Source: Zygaena filipendulae (lineage: Eukaryota; Arthropoda; Insecta; Lepidoptera; Zygaenidae). From it: DNA of 64,000 bases. Location: positions 4,357,501-4,421,500 of the forward strand of contig OU015675.1 of the NCBI GenBank assembly GCA_907165275.2, read 5' to 3'. Within the stretch, counting starts at the first letter, position 1, and the number at the start of each line of letters is the position of its first letter. Made by a program: the position numbers and the translations under genes. Shown one piece after another: positions 1-10,297 of this stretch. A model generated the notes under the pieces. It did not search any database and was not told where the DNA came from. It worked only from the letters and a program-made list of their open reading frames with translations.

Positions 1-357
1 AAAAACCCGCGAGTAATTGGACCTACATATTACGAGCAGCTACCCGCAGATTTACGGAAAGAAAATGATGACAAAACTTTTTATCGCCGATTGAAAGCCT
101 ATTTATTGGATAAAGCATATTACTCCATAAATGAATTTTATGTAAAAACTATATAATAGAATTTATTCATATTTTTAGATATTAAATTTACTTGACATTT
201 CTATTTTATTACTATTTTGTAATATTATTATTTTTGTATTGTATCATCATATTATTATTATTATTTGACAATTGTACTATTCTCTGTGACATTTTATCTT
301 GACATTTTGTTAACACTGATAGTACGAAATAAAATAAACTAAACTAAACTAAACTAA
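1..357 (+). mobile_element. 3' end of a non-LTR retrotransposon
   Basis: Frame 1 is open from the first base to a TAA near position 156. It reads as the extreme C-terminus of a LINE-type reverse transcriptase, with a YYEQLPADLR stretch followed by YRRLKAYLLDKAYYSINEF. This tail is common in insect CR1/Jockey-like elements. An AT-rich untranslated region follows and ends in about four tandem AAACT units at 331-356, the kind of simple 3' tail left by target-primed reverse transcription. Only the end of the element lies in the window. The exact clade is not determined. Confidence 0.7.
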
Positions 358-661
358 TGGGCTAGTAAAAATGAAAAAATATAACCTACTTATATTAAAA
401 CATGGTGCGATCGATTCGTCAGTCGATTCTGAACAAACTACTTTCTAGATTTCAGTCAATTCATTAACAGCACGTTGTATATTTTCGCATTCGAATTGAA
501 TTTTTTAATCATGATTATTTTGTTGATGTAACGAAATAAGCCATTATAGACTTGAATATCTGAAGATATTATAAAAAAAGTTACGTTATGTACCTACGTA
601 TACGTGCGTATACCTACGTATTTTACACTGAACTTGAAAACAATTTTATTTTTTGTTTCAG

Positions 662-1356
662 AACAATACACACAACCGGAAATAGCACCGAACATGATGG
701 ACTACATGTCCTTGAAGACTTCTGTGTCACCTCCCTCTATATCTACACAGCAGAATCCACCATACTTCGCACATTCCGCTGTCAGGGTTCCGCCTCATCA
801 AACCACTGAGCCTCACCTGTACGACAGGCGGCTGGCGACATCCTGGCTCCTAGCCAACCAGGTACAGGCCCAAGGACTATTAAAACCATACCCAATCTCT
901 CCATGGCAGCGAATCATGCTTCCATACCACGCCGACTCTAAATCGTTGACACCTTATGCTTTGAATTTCCATAACGGTGTAATAAACAGAGAAAATCCCG
1001 ATGATGTCAAGTCCGAGAATTCCGAACATATATCCGTTGAAGCAAGCGACGACAGCACGGACAGACCGGAGACCGACGAGCGAGACAGCAACACTCCCCG
1101 CGAGAAGGAAAAGAAGAAAAATCCATATTCAATAGAGGAACTTTTGAAGAAGCCAGACAAAATTGTCAACCCTGGAAGATTTCAAAATTTCCTTCGACAA
1201 CCCAGCGGCAGTTTGATCGATTATCATGGCCAAGATACAGAGAATGGCAACATTAGCAATAGAAGTTCCCCAGCCAGCTATTGTTCCGTGCAAAGTGGCG
1301 TTTCTAACGATTGCTTCACGGAAAACGTCACCTCGGAAATAAAGGCGCGAAACTAA
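662..1356 (+). CDS. Terminal coding exon of a putative Groucho-recruiting transcription factor
   Basis: The exon follows a polypyrimidine tract and AG at 660-661. It is open for about 231 residues to TAA at 1354-1356, so earlier exons lie outside the window. The protein is rich in Ser, Pro and acidic residues and has no catalytic fold I can see. The one clear motif is NPYSIEELLKK at 1120-1152. It fits the engrailed-homology-1 pattern (aromatic-x-I-x-x-L-L) that binds the Groucho co-repressor, and it follows an acidic stretch and a KEKKK run. C-terminal eh1 motifs are known in UNC-4/Uncx homeobox proteins, which is my best guess at the family. The homeodomain itself is not here, so I give no name. 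The upstream 604-661 part of the open frame is intron. Confidence 0.55.
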
Positions 1357-1420
1357 ACAACATATACAGTAATTTTCTTCTAGTACTTTCTTCTATAGCT
1401 TTTATTTTCCATCATAAAAA

Positions 1421-1752
1421 AATTGGGTATTCTCCAAGGTATGAATATCGAAATTCTAATTAGTCCGTCAGTTAGAAAATAAAAAAATAATAGACACGTA
1501 TTTTTTGCTTTTTCAATTTAATGAAAATGAACATAGATAAAGCGCATTAAAGTTTAGGGTGGGGGGCTCGTGACGTCAATATTCATTATAAGCGCCATAC
1601 GAACCGCACAGAATTGTGACGTCACGCGAAATTTCAACTCAATGTATCTCTGTTATTTTTGGAGTACGTAAAAAAAGAAAAAATACGTGTCCAATATTTT
1701 TTACTAATCTACACGACGGACTAAAAAAAAATTTTTTGTCAAGTAGCCAATT
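1421..1752 (+). mobile_element. Palindromic 332-bp MITE-like element, copy 1
   Basis: The core is bounded by AGTCCGTC and GACGGACT in inverted orientation, and the outer ends read AATTGG and CCAATT. Two TGACGTCA octamers lie in the middle. An inverted copy of the same length lies at 60170-60501. Shorter or more diverged copies lie near 17600-17890 and 25260-25585. There is no coding capacity, so it is probably a non-autonomous DNA element. Confidence 0.7.
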
Positions 1753-1952
1753 ACATATTGTAATTTCAATTTGTGGCATGACTCATGAGAAAAGTACAAA
1801 AGAAGAAATATAATAACGATGTTAAACCTAGTCTGTTTTGATCGCTTTCGTTTGCTTACACATTCAAATCTAATTACCTACGTTTAATAATAAGTAGGTA
1901 CCCGCAGTGTTTTATGCTTTGAATTTAAAAGCCTCATTTTTGAATCATATAA

Positions 1953-2162
1953 CTAGCTCGTTTCACCCGCGACAAGTTCTTACTTTCGGAGTTCCCGCGG
2001 GAATTGCGGGATAAAAAGAACCCTACCTATATCCTTCTCTGTACTAAGGTACCCCTGACAACGTGTAGGTATACAAAATTTCATGACGATCGGTTAAGCG
2101 GTTGAGGCATGAAAGCGTAACAAACAAACTCACTTTCGCATTTATTAATTAATAGTAAGGAT
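1953..2162 (-). repeat. Lepidopteran CCCGCGGGAATTCC-type interspersed repeat
   Basis: The left end reads CTAGCTCGTTTCACCCGCG, then GGAGTTCCCGCGGGAATT, then a GATAAAAAG...CCCTA block, and the right end has GCGTAACAAACAAACTCACT. This is one of many copies in the window of the same short non-coding repeat (others are listed below). The family is usually thought to be a non-autonomous Helitron-like element ending in CTAGT. That class assignment is from memory. Confidence 0.7.
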
Positions 2163-4290
2163 TACATTTTGAACTTATTTGATGTTTATAAATTATTTTA
2201 TTATATTTTATGTATAAAGTACTTACACTTAGATGTAGTATTTATTGTTCTGTGATACTGTAGATGTTATTTAGCTAATAATAATACATTATATTATATA
2301 CTAATTGTAAAACTACAAGATTATTAGATTACCTTCCATATCTCGTGCCCATAATTATTATAATTACCTACCTAGGTATTCTAATATATTACGAATTCAT
2401 CAAAAATTGTTTCGCCACCAGATAGAAAACATCTTTTTTTAATTATAAGTAGATGACATACCTATTACAGTTAAATATAAGAAATCTTAATCAAGAAATT
2501 GAAAATATAAAAGATTTTGGCTTGAACCAAGCTGCGAAGACCGATGTTTTTACATATTATTTTGATGTAATTTTTTCCAATAAAAAAGGAATTCGGACGA
2601 GTTTTGTTGCAATGATTTTTTTAGCGATGGGTACACATACAGGTATCACTAGTTAGGTGCTTTATACCTACCTATTTTAAGACTTGGAGTTTTTTCTGCA
2701 GGTAAAATGTAGGTACCAATACCTAATTCCTAAAGCAGGTAAATCCACCGAGCAAGCTATTAAATACCTACCTACTTTTGCTTTAGAAATAATACGTAGG
2801 TAAGGTGTCTATATTTACATTAAAAAAAATTTGTATTTTATAAAGTACTTGTAAATAATTAATTAGATTAATGACTTAACTAGTGCTATAAAAATTTTGT
2901 ATTATAATATAATTAAATATTATAATTTATAGGTATCTAGTGCAGTATATACTTAGGTAAGTGTTAAATATAGATAATAAACATAGAAAATTGTTTTAAA
3001 TAGAAAGATAATTAATTTACTTCTATAGCTAAGTGATAGGCAAGTATGTACGTACTCGGTACTAGATAGATGATCGAGTTTTTAGTTTAGACAAATTACT
3101 TTAGTTTAATACCGCAATAAAGTATGTTGTTTTTAGTATTTTATTTAAACTATAAACATCACAATAAACCAAATATTGAAAGTTTAATTTATGTTTCTTT
3201 AACTAATTAATAGATATTTATCCCGTCCCTGAGTGGTAGGTTGGTTTAGGAGACAAATAGGTAGAGTGAGAAGAAATATGATATTTCGAGCTGATTCTTT
3301 CGGTGTCCATCAAGACCTCTAAAAATTTTAAAAAGTTATACCCAGCACTATAAATTAAAATTTCAACCCATTTAGTTATTAGAAATAAACTTTTATTTAC
3401 TTGAAATTGGTTAAATGGGTCATGAAACTCTACATTTACACTCTTATTCCTGTTTAGGTATATGTATAGAATAAAGTTGCTATCCTTACCTGTCTGTCTG
3501 TCTGTCTGTCTGTAATATCTGGTTAGTTAGGTACGCGCTACCCTCACCGATTATTTTTGTGCTTTAATTTCAAACGGAATTTTGAAAGAAACTAACGTTA
3601 TACCTACGTGTAAGTAATATCTCTACGATAATTAAACTACCTATAGGAATTCCCGAAATAACAAATCAAGAGACACGGACCTAAGTAATCCAAATTAAGG
3701 GTTTAACGCGAGTGGAGCCGCTGGTAAATTATACAGTGACTTTGATTACTCACACTCATTGCACAGTAATCGTAAGTTAGCACTTATACCATATAGGTAG
3801 AGTAGGTAGAGTATGCAAATTATCAGTGCCCCGTAGGCAATGCTCGCATGTAACTACGCGTTATGGGATTATTATGCGACCGGAAAGCATGTAATGGCAC
3901 ACATTTCTCCACAAAACAGTGGTGGAATATGCAAAACAAGTTAATTGGAGCCGTGACGAAATTAATAACTTTTAAGCATAGAAATAATATACATGGAACC
4001 GAATTAAGCGCATGCAGTGTAGAGCAGAGAGAAGGTAATGTGTAGAGCATTGATATAGGTACTCGTAAATATTTTTTTTCATAATGATGCAGAATCATGG
4101 AAGCAAAGTAAAGAGAAGTGAAGCAGTAATGGAAACAAACTTGTTGAAATCTATGACTACGCAATACGCATCATTGATTTATTGCCACACTTGTTAAGAA
4201 TTCAAGTGTGGTAGAAAAAGTTGACTATACGTCTGCGAGCGCGCTCTTCACCGTTCCACGCACATCGAATGGTGAAATTAACTCTGTAAT
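2163..4290. other. Gene-free AT-rich stretch
   Basis: No credible coding exon was found on either strand; the open frames are short, Ile/Lys/Phe-rich and lack splice context. Many TAGGTA/TACCTA words are present. A (CTGT)n microsatellite lies near 3490-3512, and an imperfect inverted pair of ACACTTG/CAAGTGTG lies near 4190-4210. It may include the 3' flank of the gene ending at 1356. Confidence 0.5.
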
Positions 4291-4296
4291 CTATCT

Positions 4297-4590
4297 ATAT
4301 ATCTATAATATAATAAAGAGTAGAATCCGCGATTCTGTACATTGAAAAGGGGTGATAAAAAAAGAGTAACCAAGCACAAAAAAAGTTTTTAAAATTCTTT
4401 TCTGTCTGTCTGTCTGTCTGTTCGCGATAATCTCCGAATCTACTGAACGGATTGTCATGCGGTTTCCACAGGTAGATTAACTTAGCCTGGAGCTGCATAT
4501 AGGCTTTGTTTCATTGAAATCGGATGTCGGGAAAAAAGTTGTTGTATAAAAACCTTTCGCGCGGGTGAAACCGTGGGGCACAGCTAGTAC
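4297..4590 (+). repeat. AGAGTAGAATCCGCGA interspersed repeat, copy 1
   Basis: It begins AGAGTAGAATCCGCGA, contains a (CTGT)n run followed by TTCGCGATAATCTCCG, and ends GGTGAAACCGTGGGGCACAGCTAGTA. A second copy in the same orientation lies at 24755-25135. The CTAGT end is shared with the CCCGCGG-type repeats, so the two families may use the same mobility machinery. Confidence 0.65.
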
Positions 4591-4591
4591 C

Positions 4592-4725
4592 CATCGAAAT
4601 GCATCTCACCAATGCATTTCGATGTAAAGACCTTCAGAAGAAGAAATATACCACTGAATTGGCTATATGGACTAAGTTTCCTTCTGCCTTCCCCGAAAGG
4701 GGTAAACTTAACCAAAAAAAAAGAA
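4592..4725 (+). repeat. Repeat headed by a CATCGAAATGCAT hairpin
   Basis: A 33-bp palindrome (CATCGAAATGCAT, short loop, ATGCATTTCGATG) is followed by AAGACCTTCAGAAGAAG and a CCTTCCCCGAAAGGGG stem. The same unit occurs inverted at 35690-35812, and its hairpin recurs at 36066-36100. No coding potential. Confidence 0.6.
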
Positions 4726-4756
4726 CGATGACAATTGACAAGACAGATGCACGGTT

Positions 4757-5198
4757 CCCAACTTAGGGGTTTTTCCCCTAAATTTAGGGAGTAAATGAAT
4801 GCGGTGGGATTCTTTTAGGGGTATCATTTATTATTTTAAGGGGTATTTTTGAATTCTTAGTTTTTTTTTTATTTCTTATTTTTTGTTGCAAATTATTTTT
4901 AATTTATGATTAAGGTCAGGATTTATGCCGCAATTTTTAAATAGCAATTATTAATAATGTCAAATTTTTTATATTAAATATTGGTCTTAAAAATATCTAG
5001 TCATTTTTGCTTTTAATCAATTTTTTTTTATTAAACCAATATTTTCGCCCTAATAATTTCGAAACTAAGGCAAAAATGTTGGCGCTATTTATTTTTTAAA
5101 AACTTTTTAACAATAATATTATTACATTAATTAAGGGGATTTAGGGGATTTTGACTTAAATTGTAGGCGTAAATGTTTTCGAGAGTTGGCAACACTGG
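4757..5198 (+). mobile_element. Short DNA element just upstream of IMPACT copy A
   Basis: The left end has AGGGGTTTTTCCCCTAAA; the right end has GGGGATTTAGGGGATTTT and then TTTTCGAGAGTTGG and CAACACTGG. The matching right part recurs at 9667-10101 (duplicated) and, diverged and on the minus strand, at 23330-23400 upstream of the small gene at 22877-23285. The left edge of the tandem duplication falls inside this element. The termini resemble widespread lepidopteran repeats, but the class is unknown to me. Confidence 0.5.
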
Positions 5199-5394
5199 AC
5201 AGATGACCTGCCTGACGTTTAGTGTTTACCTGGCACCAATATAAGTAAACCTCAACCAGTCAATTAATTCATAAGTTTTATTTTTCTCAGTAAATCAGAC
5301 GTGTTGTGTGAAAGTGTGAAACGTAAATTAAAAAGCAGAAGTTACAGAAAGTGATTTGTTTCTAATTACTTAAAAGATTGAATCCCTACCTGCC

Positions 5395-8300
5395 ATGGAT
5401 TCTGATAACTTAACGAGACAGGTAAGTCAAATCTTTAGAACTGTAAACATACACAATGTTTAAACATTAATAATAAATAAAAACGAATGAAGAGAATGAA
5501 TGTAGTAAATATTGATATTCTAAATATCTACCACGTAAATTATTTTTTATATCACAGGTAGTATCTAAGTATGTTAAAGAATTATAATCGTGTAATTTGT
5601 TTTGTAATTTTTAATTTTGTGTTACGTAGGTAAATACTACTCGACTTATTTATATGAATTATAAGACCTAAAATAAGAGCAAAAAATTCGTGGGCATCAG
5701 CTAGTGATTAAACGTACCTATTAATTCATATTATATAGTAAAGAAAATTGATAAAAAAAACTGTCAGGAATGCAGTTTCACTTGAGTGGTAGTGTTTTCC
5801 CACAATTTATTTTTCTATATGCAGGCACCTAACAAAGATACTGTAAAATGTAGTTACATAAAAATATTTAAATGTTGTTCATAGTTTACAATAGTCTCAT
5901 TCTCTAAAAAAAACACATGCCTGTTTGCAATGCATTTTGTTTTCCAAGAAAGAAGCTGGTTTTCGTGTGGAAACCATGTTTTACCTTGGGGAACAATCTC
6001 AATTCTAATACTATCATTAATATTTCGCTATAATTACTTTGATTGCTAAAAACACATACATTGGCAGAATTAAATGAGATAAATCCTCAGGATAAATCGT
6101 AATAGATTGCCATAATTGAAGAAGACGAAGAAGACTTCTATGGTATTGAGTCAATTTTTTTGTTGTCAAATCAAACTTTATTTATTCTGTCATCTTAGTT
6201 TTCAAAGAGGGGTCATCGGGATGAGTGTGATACAAAATATACTAAAAGTCAAAGTGCTAACCTCTTTCAGCTGTGTTGCTATGGTGCTGAAAATCACTAA
6301 GCAAAGCTATTAATTACCTTCAAATAAAAACATATAACTTATTATTGCAGATTGAAGAAACGGAAGCACTAAGTGCAATATATGGCAATGATTGGACAAC
6401 AGAGAGTGAAGAATTCAGATCATATAGAATAAATGTAGTAGAGAACAAAAATGAAGCCATATTATATGTAACTATGCCACCAGAATATCCGAGTCAGGCA
6501 CCTCCGAAATATGAATTATCAGCACCTTGGATGGAGAGGAAGGCAAAAGAAAACATGCACAGAGCCTTGGATGGGGTTTATTTGTAAGTGTATATGCTAA
6601 TAAAACCAGTGTTTTTGTAATTGACATTTTTGTCTTTGGCCTGCTGGTGACCTCAAACAAATAAATCAATAATATATGTTTATGTGGCATTAAACTGCCT
6701 TGGAAATAAAAACACACATGTCTAGATTGTAAAACTGATACATGTGTTATTTTTCTATAAGACAAGACTTATTACACACTATAAGACAAGTAATATTGTT
6801 TTTTTTTATAATTTCAGAAAGAACATTGGTGAAACAGTGATCTACCAATGGGTGGAAAAAATAAGGGAAACATTGCAAGCAATAAAACCACTCGATAGTA
6901 AAAAGAAAAACAAGAATGTACAGATTAAACAAACTTTTAATCATTCACAGGTAATCACAGAGTTTATAAACAGGCTAATCCTTGCTGTCATTACAAAATA
7001 GGTACAGATGCTCCATAAACTGCCCACAAGATAAACTACTCTATGATCTGATGAAGATCTCAGATTCCAGTTAGATAAAAGTAGAGCAGGACTGGTCTTT
7101 ATGAAGATCTTCAGGAGTTTGCCAGACAAGAGCTTTTCAACTATCAGTCCTGCACTACCTCCTTTCGTTCTTTATCAGGTTATTGGTCCATCTTATCTGA
7201 AAGATGTACCAGTACACCATCTCCGCTAGAGTGCCTTATTTGCCTTGAACGATTTGGCAATTAGCTTAACATTCAATGTGCACAGTTAAGATTTGCGTCC
7301 TTTGACCTAGGCCAGTTTCTTTATTTAGCATTATTTTCATTAATTCTCATTATCATAATTCTTTCAGCACCATATAAACTGCCCAAGCATCACTCACGGA
7401 GAGGTCATAGTTGATAGAAAAAGCGTATTTCAAGGTCACGCGGCTGAAGTACACAGTATGGAGGATATAAAGTGAGTTGAAAATACAATTGCAATGCTTT
7501 TACTATTTCAAAATAGAGGTACATTTTACATAGATTGCACAAATGTGAAAGGTGATTTTTCAATGGGGGAAAAACAACTCAATGTTCATACAACACGTCT
7601 TTAAATTCACATTTAAATGTTCAAAACTATTACAATGTCACACTAGCGAAGCTGATACAAAAGGAATACGAGTATGTCCTTCTTTGTGCCCCTGACAAAC
7701 GTGTATATGCAAAATTTCGTGATGATCGATTGAGTAGTTAAGCTGTGAAAGCGTAACAAACAAACTCACATTTGCATTCATAATGATCCATTTCACAACA
7801 AACGATCTACTTGATCCCACAGTAAGCTTTATTAGCTTGTGTCGTGGAAACCAAGCAAACATGATACCTATATACTACATAGAATTACATATACATATAA
7901 AATACTATATATGTATATTATATATATGTATAATACACGCCCAGACTGGAAAGCGCAACCCTGTGTTCATTTCACAAACTGTACCCCCACCAGGCGTCGA
8001 ACCCGGAATCTCTCGATTAGCGGGCAGGCGTGGTGACCTACTGCGCCAATCGGGTCGTCAAATAATAGCAAGGATAACGTTCAATTCCAGAGCGGTGTTA
8101 TCGAAGCTGAACGACAACAAAAAGATAGCGAACGCCACTCACAACATGTACGTGTACCGCTACGAGCGGCGCGCGGGCGCGGGCGCGGGGCGCGGCGCGA
8201 CGCTGCACCAGGACTACGACGACGACGGCGAGAGCCACGCGGGCGGGCGCATGCTGCACCTGCTGCAGATCCTCGGCCCGGTCAACGTGCTCGTCGTCGT

Positions 8301-8953
8301 GTCGAGGTGGTGAGTACGGACCGCGCGCTAATCTTATATTCAAACTGGTCGTGCTCCGCGGTTTCGGAATTCCCGCTGGAACTCCAATCACCGAATTAGC
8401 AGCGAAAGTCCCATCAAAATGGTTTTAACGGTTGCCGTAGTTCCGGGGTAAGAGGTACCCTATGTCCTTCTCTGTACCTGTGACAACGTGCATGCCAAAT
8501 TTCATGATCGGTTGAGTTGTTAAGGCGTGAAAGCGTAACAGGCAGACCAACAGACAGAGTTACTTTCGCATTTATAATATTAGTAGGGATGACAATTCTC
8601 CGAAGTTTTGACCGCGTCAATTTCGGAGTTCCCGCGGGAATTCCGGTATAAAAAGTTTCAAGTGTGCCCTTTTCTTTACCCCTGACAACGAAGGCGGTGA
8701 TTAGGACGAGTGATTCTTAATTATTTATTACACTACCATTGACCCAGTTTGTGATAGAAAGAAATTCTTTTACCGACAGAACTTTCAGAACCCACAGTTT
8801 GATGGATCGGTTGGGTTTATAGATGTTTTAACAAAAACCAAACTGACACTGAATTTCAGGTATGGCGGCATTCAGTTGGGACCGGACCGGTTTCGGCACA
8901 TCAAAAATGCTACAAGACAGGTTTTACAACAAGCGGGGTTCATCAAGAAATGA
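5395..8953 (+). CDS. Impact: IMPACT homologue, copy A (RWD + UPF0029)
   Basis: Six exons: 5395-5421, 6351-6583, 6818-6950, 7368-7471, 8091-8309 and 8860-8953, all with GT-AG junctions and compatible phases, giving 269 residues. Residues 10-110 form an RWD domain (EALSAIYG, MPPEYPSQAPP, IGETVIYQWVEKIRE). Residues 135-260 form the Impact/UPF0029 domain (NKKIANATHN, DDDGESHAGGR, VVVSRWYGG, LGPDRFRHI). Members of this family bind GCN1 and restrain GCN2, so tuning translation under amino-acid stress. The start is the first ATG after a 5' leader shared with copy B. Relative to copy B it differs at about 16 residues, including G84 (E in B), V187 (A), Y208 (C) and K254 (N), sites where B looks like the vertebrate protein. 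The frame is intact. Confidence 0.92.
7783..8060 (-). mobile_element. tRNA-derived SINE in IMPACT-A intron 4
   Basis: Read on the minus strand it has a tRNA-like head with GGCGCAGTAGGTCACCACGC (A-box region) and GGGTTCGAC (B box). A conserved body follows (CCAGTCTGGGCGTG, then CCACGACACAAGC), with a short ATT-type tail. The same insertion sits at the same place in IMPACT copy B, so it predates the duplication. Confidence 0.8.
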
Positions 8954-9379
8954 CAATGTTACTTTTTCTACTTCAAAATAGCCAAAAAATATGTCATCAT
9001 ACGCGTACAAAGTGAGACTAAAATACTTCTAGTATTTAGTTTATTGCAGAAAATTGTGAATATATTGATTTCAGCCTAAGATTTTTATTGTATAAAAATA
9101 TATGTATACATATTGGAATTTGATTTAGTTTGGCAACTGTCGAATTTTATTGACTAAATAAAATGATTACGTAATACTTTACATTGTTTTGAAGCTAATG
9201 GAGCTTAATTAGTAATTATAAGTAATGTGTTGTTTGTGGGAGAATCCACAATGATTGTTTAAAATTTTGTGTTAACTAGTCTATTTTAATTCTCATCTGT
9301 AAATAATGTAAATAAAAAACACCATGTACATAATAAGGCCGTATATTATAATAAATAATAAACAATTTTTTTTAAAACA

Positions 9380-9463
9380 TTATTTGGTGTGTTTTCTATT
9401 TCTTGAATTGTTGTCTGAGGTTTTCACCGTTATGCACTTTTTATCCATAAATTTCAATAAATC
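9380..9463 (-). pseudogene. Orphan duplicate of the SLX4 last exon
   Basis: On the minus strand this reads DLLKFMDKKCITVKT... through 27 codons to TAA, the same as the functional SLX4 last exon at 17279-17362 apart from a few changes near the end. The splice acceptor that is CAG in the functional copy is CGG here (bases 9464-9465). No other SLX4 exon lies on this side. It was carried along when the IMPACT unit was duplicated and has no upstream exon to join. Confidence 0.85.
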
Positions 9464-10297
9464 CCGAAACAAAATTAATAGTAAAGCATTGGTTAATCCC
9501 CTGCTAAGTTACAAACTTAAGTATCGAAAAGACAGTGGCGCCGGCAACAGCCTACACCGTGCCGTGGCGGGGCGGGGGGAGGGAACACGAAATTGGCAGG
9601 AGGCGGAGTATCGTACCCTGTACGCAGTAGTTATTATGCTTACAGCTTGGTATGTTTGGGCAAGTCAGGGGTTTTTCCCCTAAATTTAGGAAGTAAATGA
9701 ATGCGGTGGGATTCTTTTAGGGGTATCATTTATTATTTTAAGGGGTATTTTTGGATTCTTAATTTTTTTTTTATTTCTTATTTTTTGTTGCAAATTATTA
9801 TTAATTTATGATTAAGGTCAGGATTTATGCCGCAATTTTTAAATAGCAATTATTAATAATGTCAAATTTTTTATATTAAATATTGGTCTTAAAAAATATC
9901 TAGTCATTTTTGCTTTTAATCAATTTTTTTTTATTAAACCAATATTTTCGCCCTAATAATTTCGAAACTAAGGCAAAAATGTTGGCGCCATTTATTTTTT
10001 AAAAACTTTTTAACAATAATATTATTATATTAATTAAGGGGATTTAGGGGATTTTGACTTAAATTGTAGGCGTAAATGTTTTCGAGAGTTGGCAACACTG
10101 GACAGATGACCTGCCTGACGTTTAGTGTTTACCTGGCACCAATATAAGTAAACCTCAACCAGTCAATTAATTCATAAGTTTTATTTTTCTCAGTAAATCA
10201 GACGTGTTGTGTGAAAGTGTGAAACGTAAATTAAAAAGCAGAAGTTACAGAAAGTGATTTGTTTCTAATTACTTAAAAGATTGAATCCCTACCTGCC

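Larger units (their letters stand above)
4765..9666 (+). repeat. Tandem duplication unit A
   Basis: This 4.9 kb stretch is repeated directly at 9667-17594 at very high identity through exons, introns and flanks. It contains the promoter region and all six exons of an IMPACT gene plus an orphan last exon of SLX4. The two units abut: unit A ends in TATGTTTGGGCAAG at 9664, and the same words end unit B at 17594. Confidence 0.9.

Noticed and set aside
7935..8060. Possible tRNA gene because of A- and B-box-like words
   Set aside because: The arms do not form a full cloverleaf, and the same sequence with the same body recurs five times, so it is the head of a SINE.
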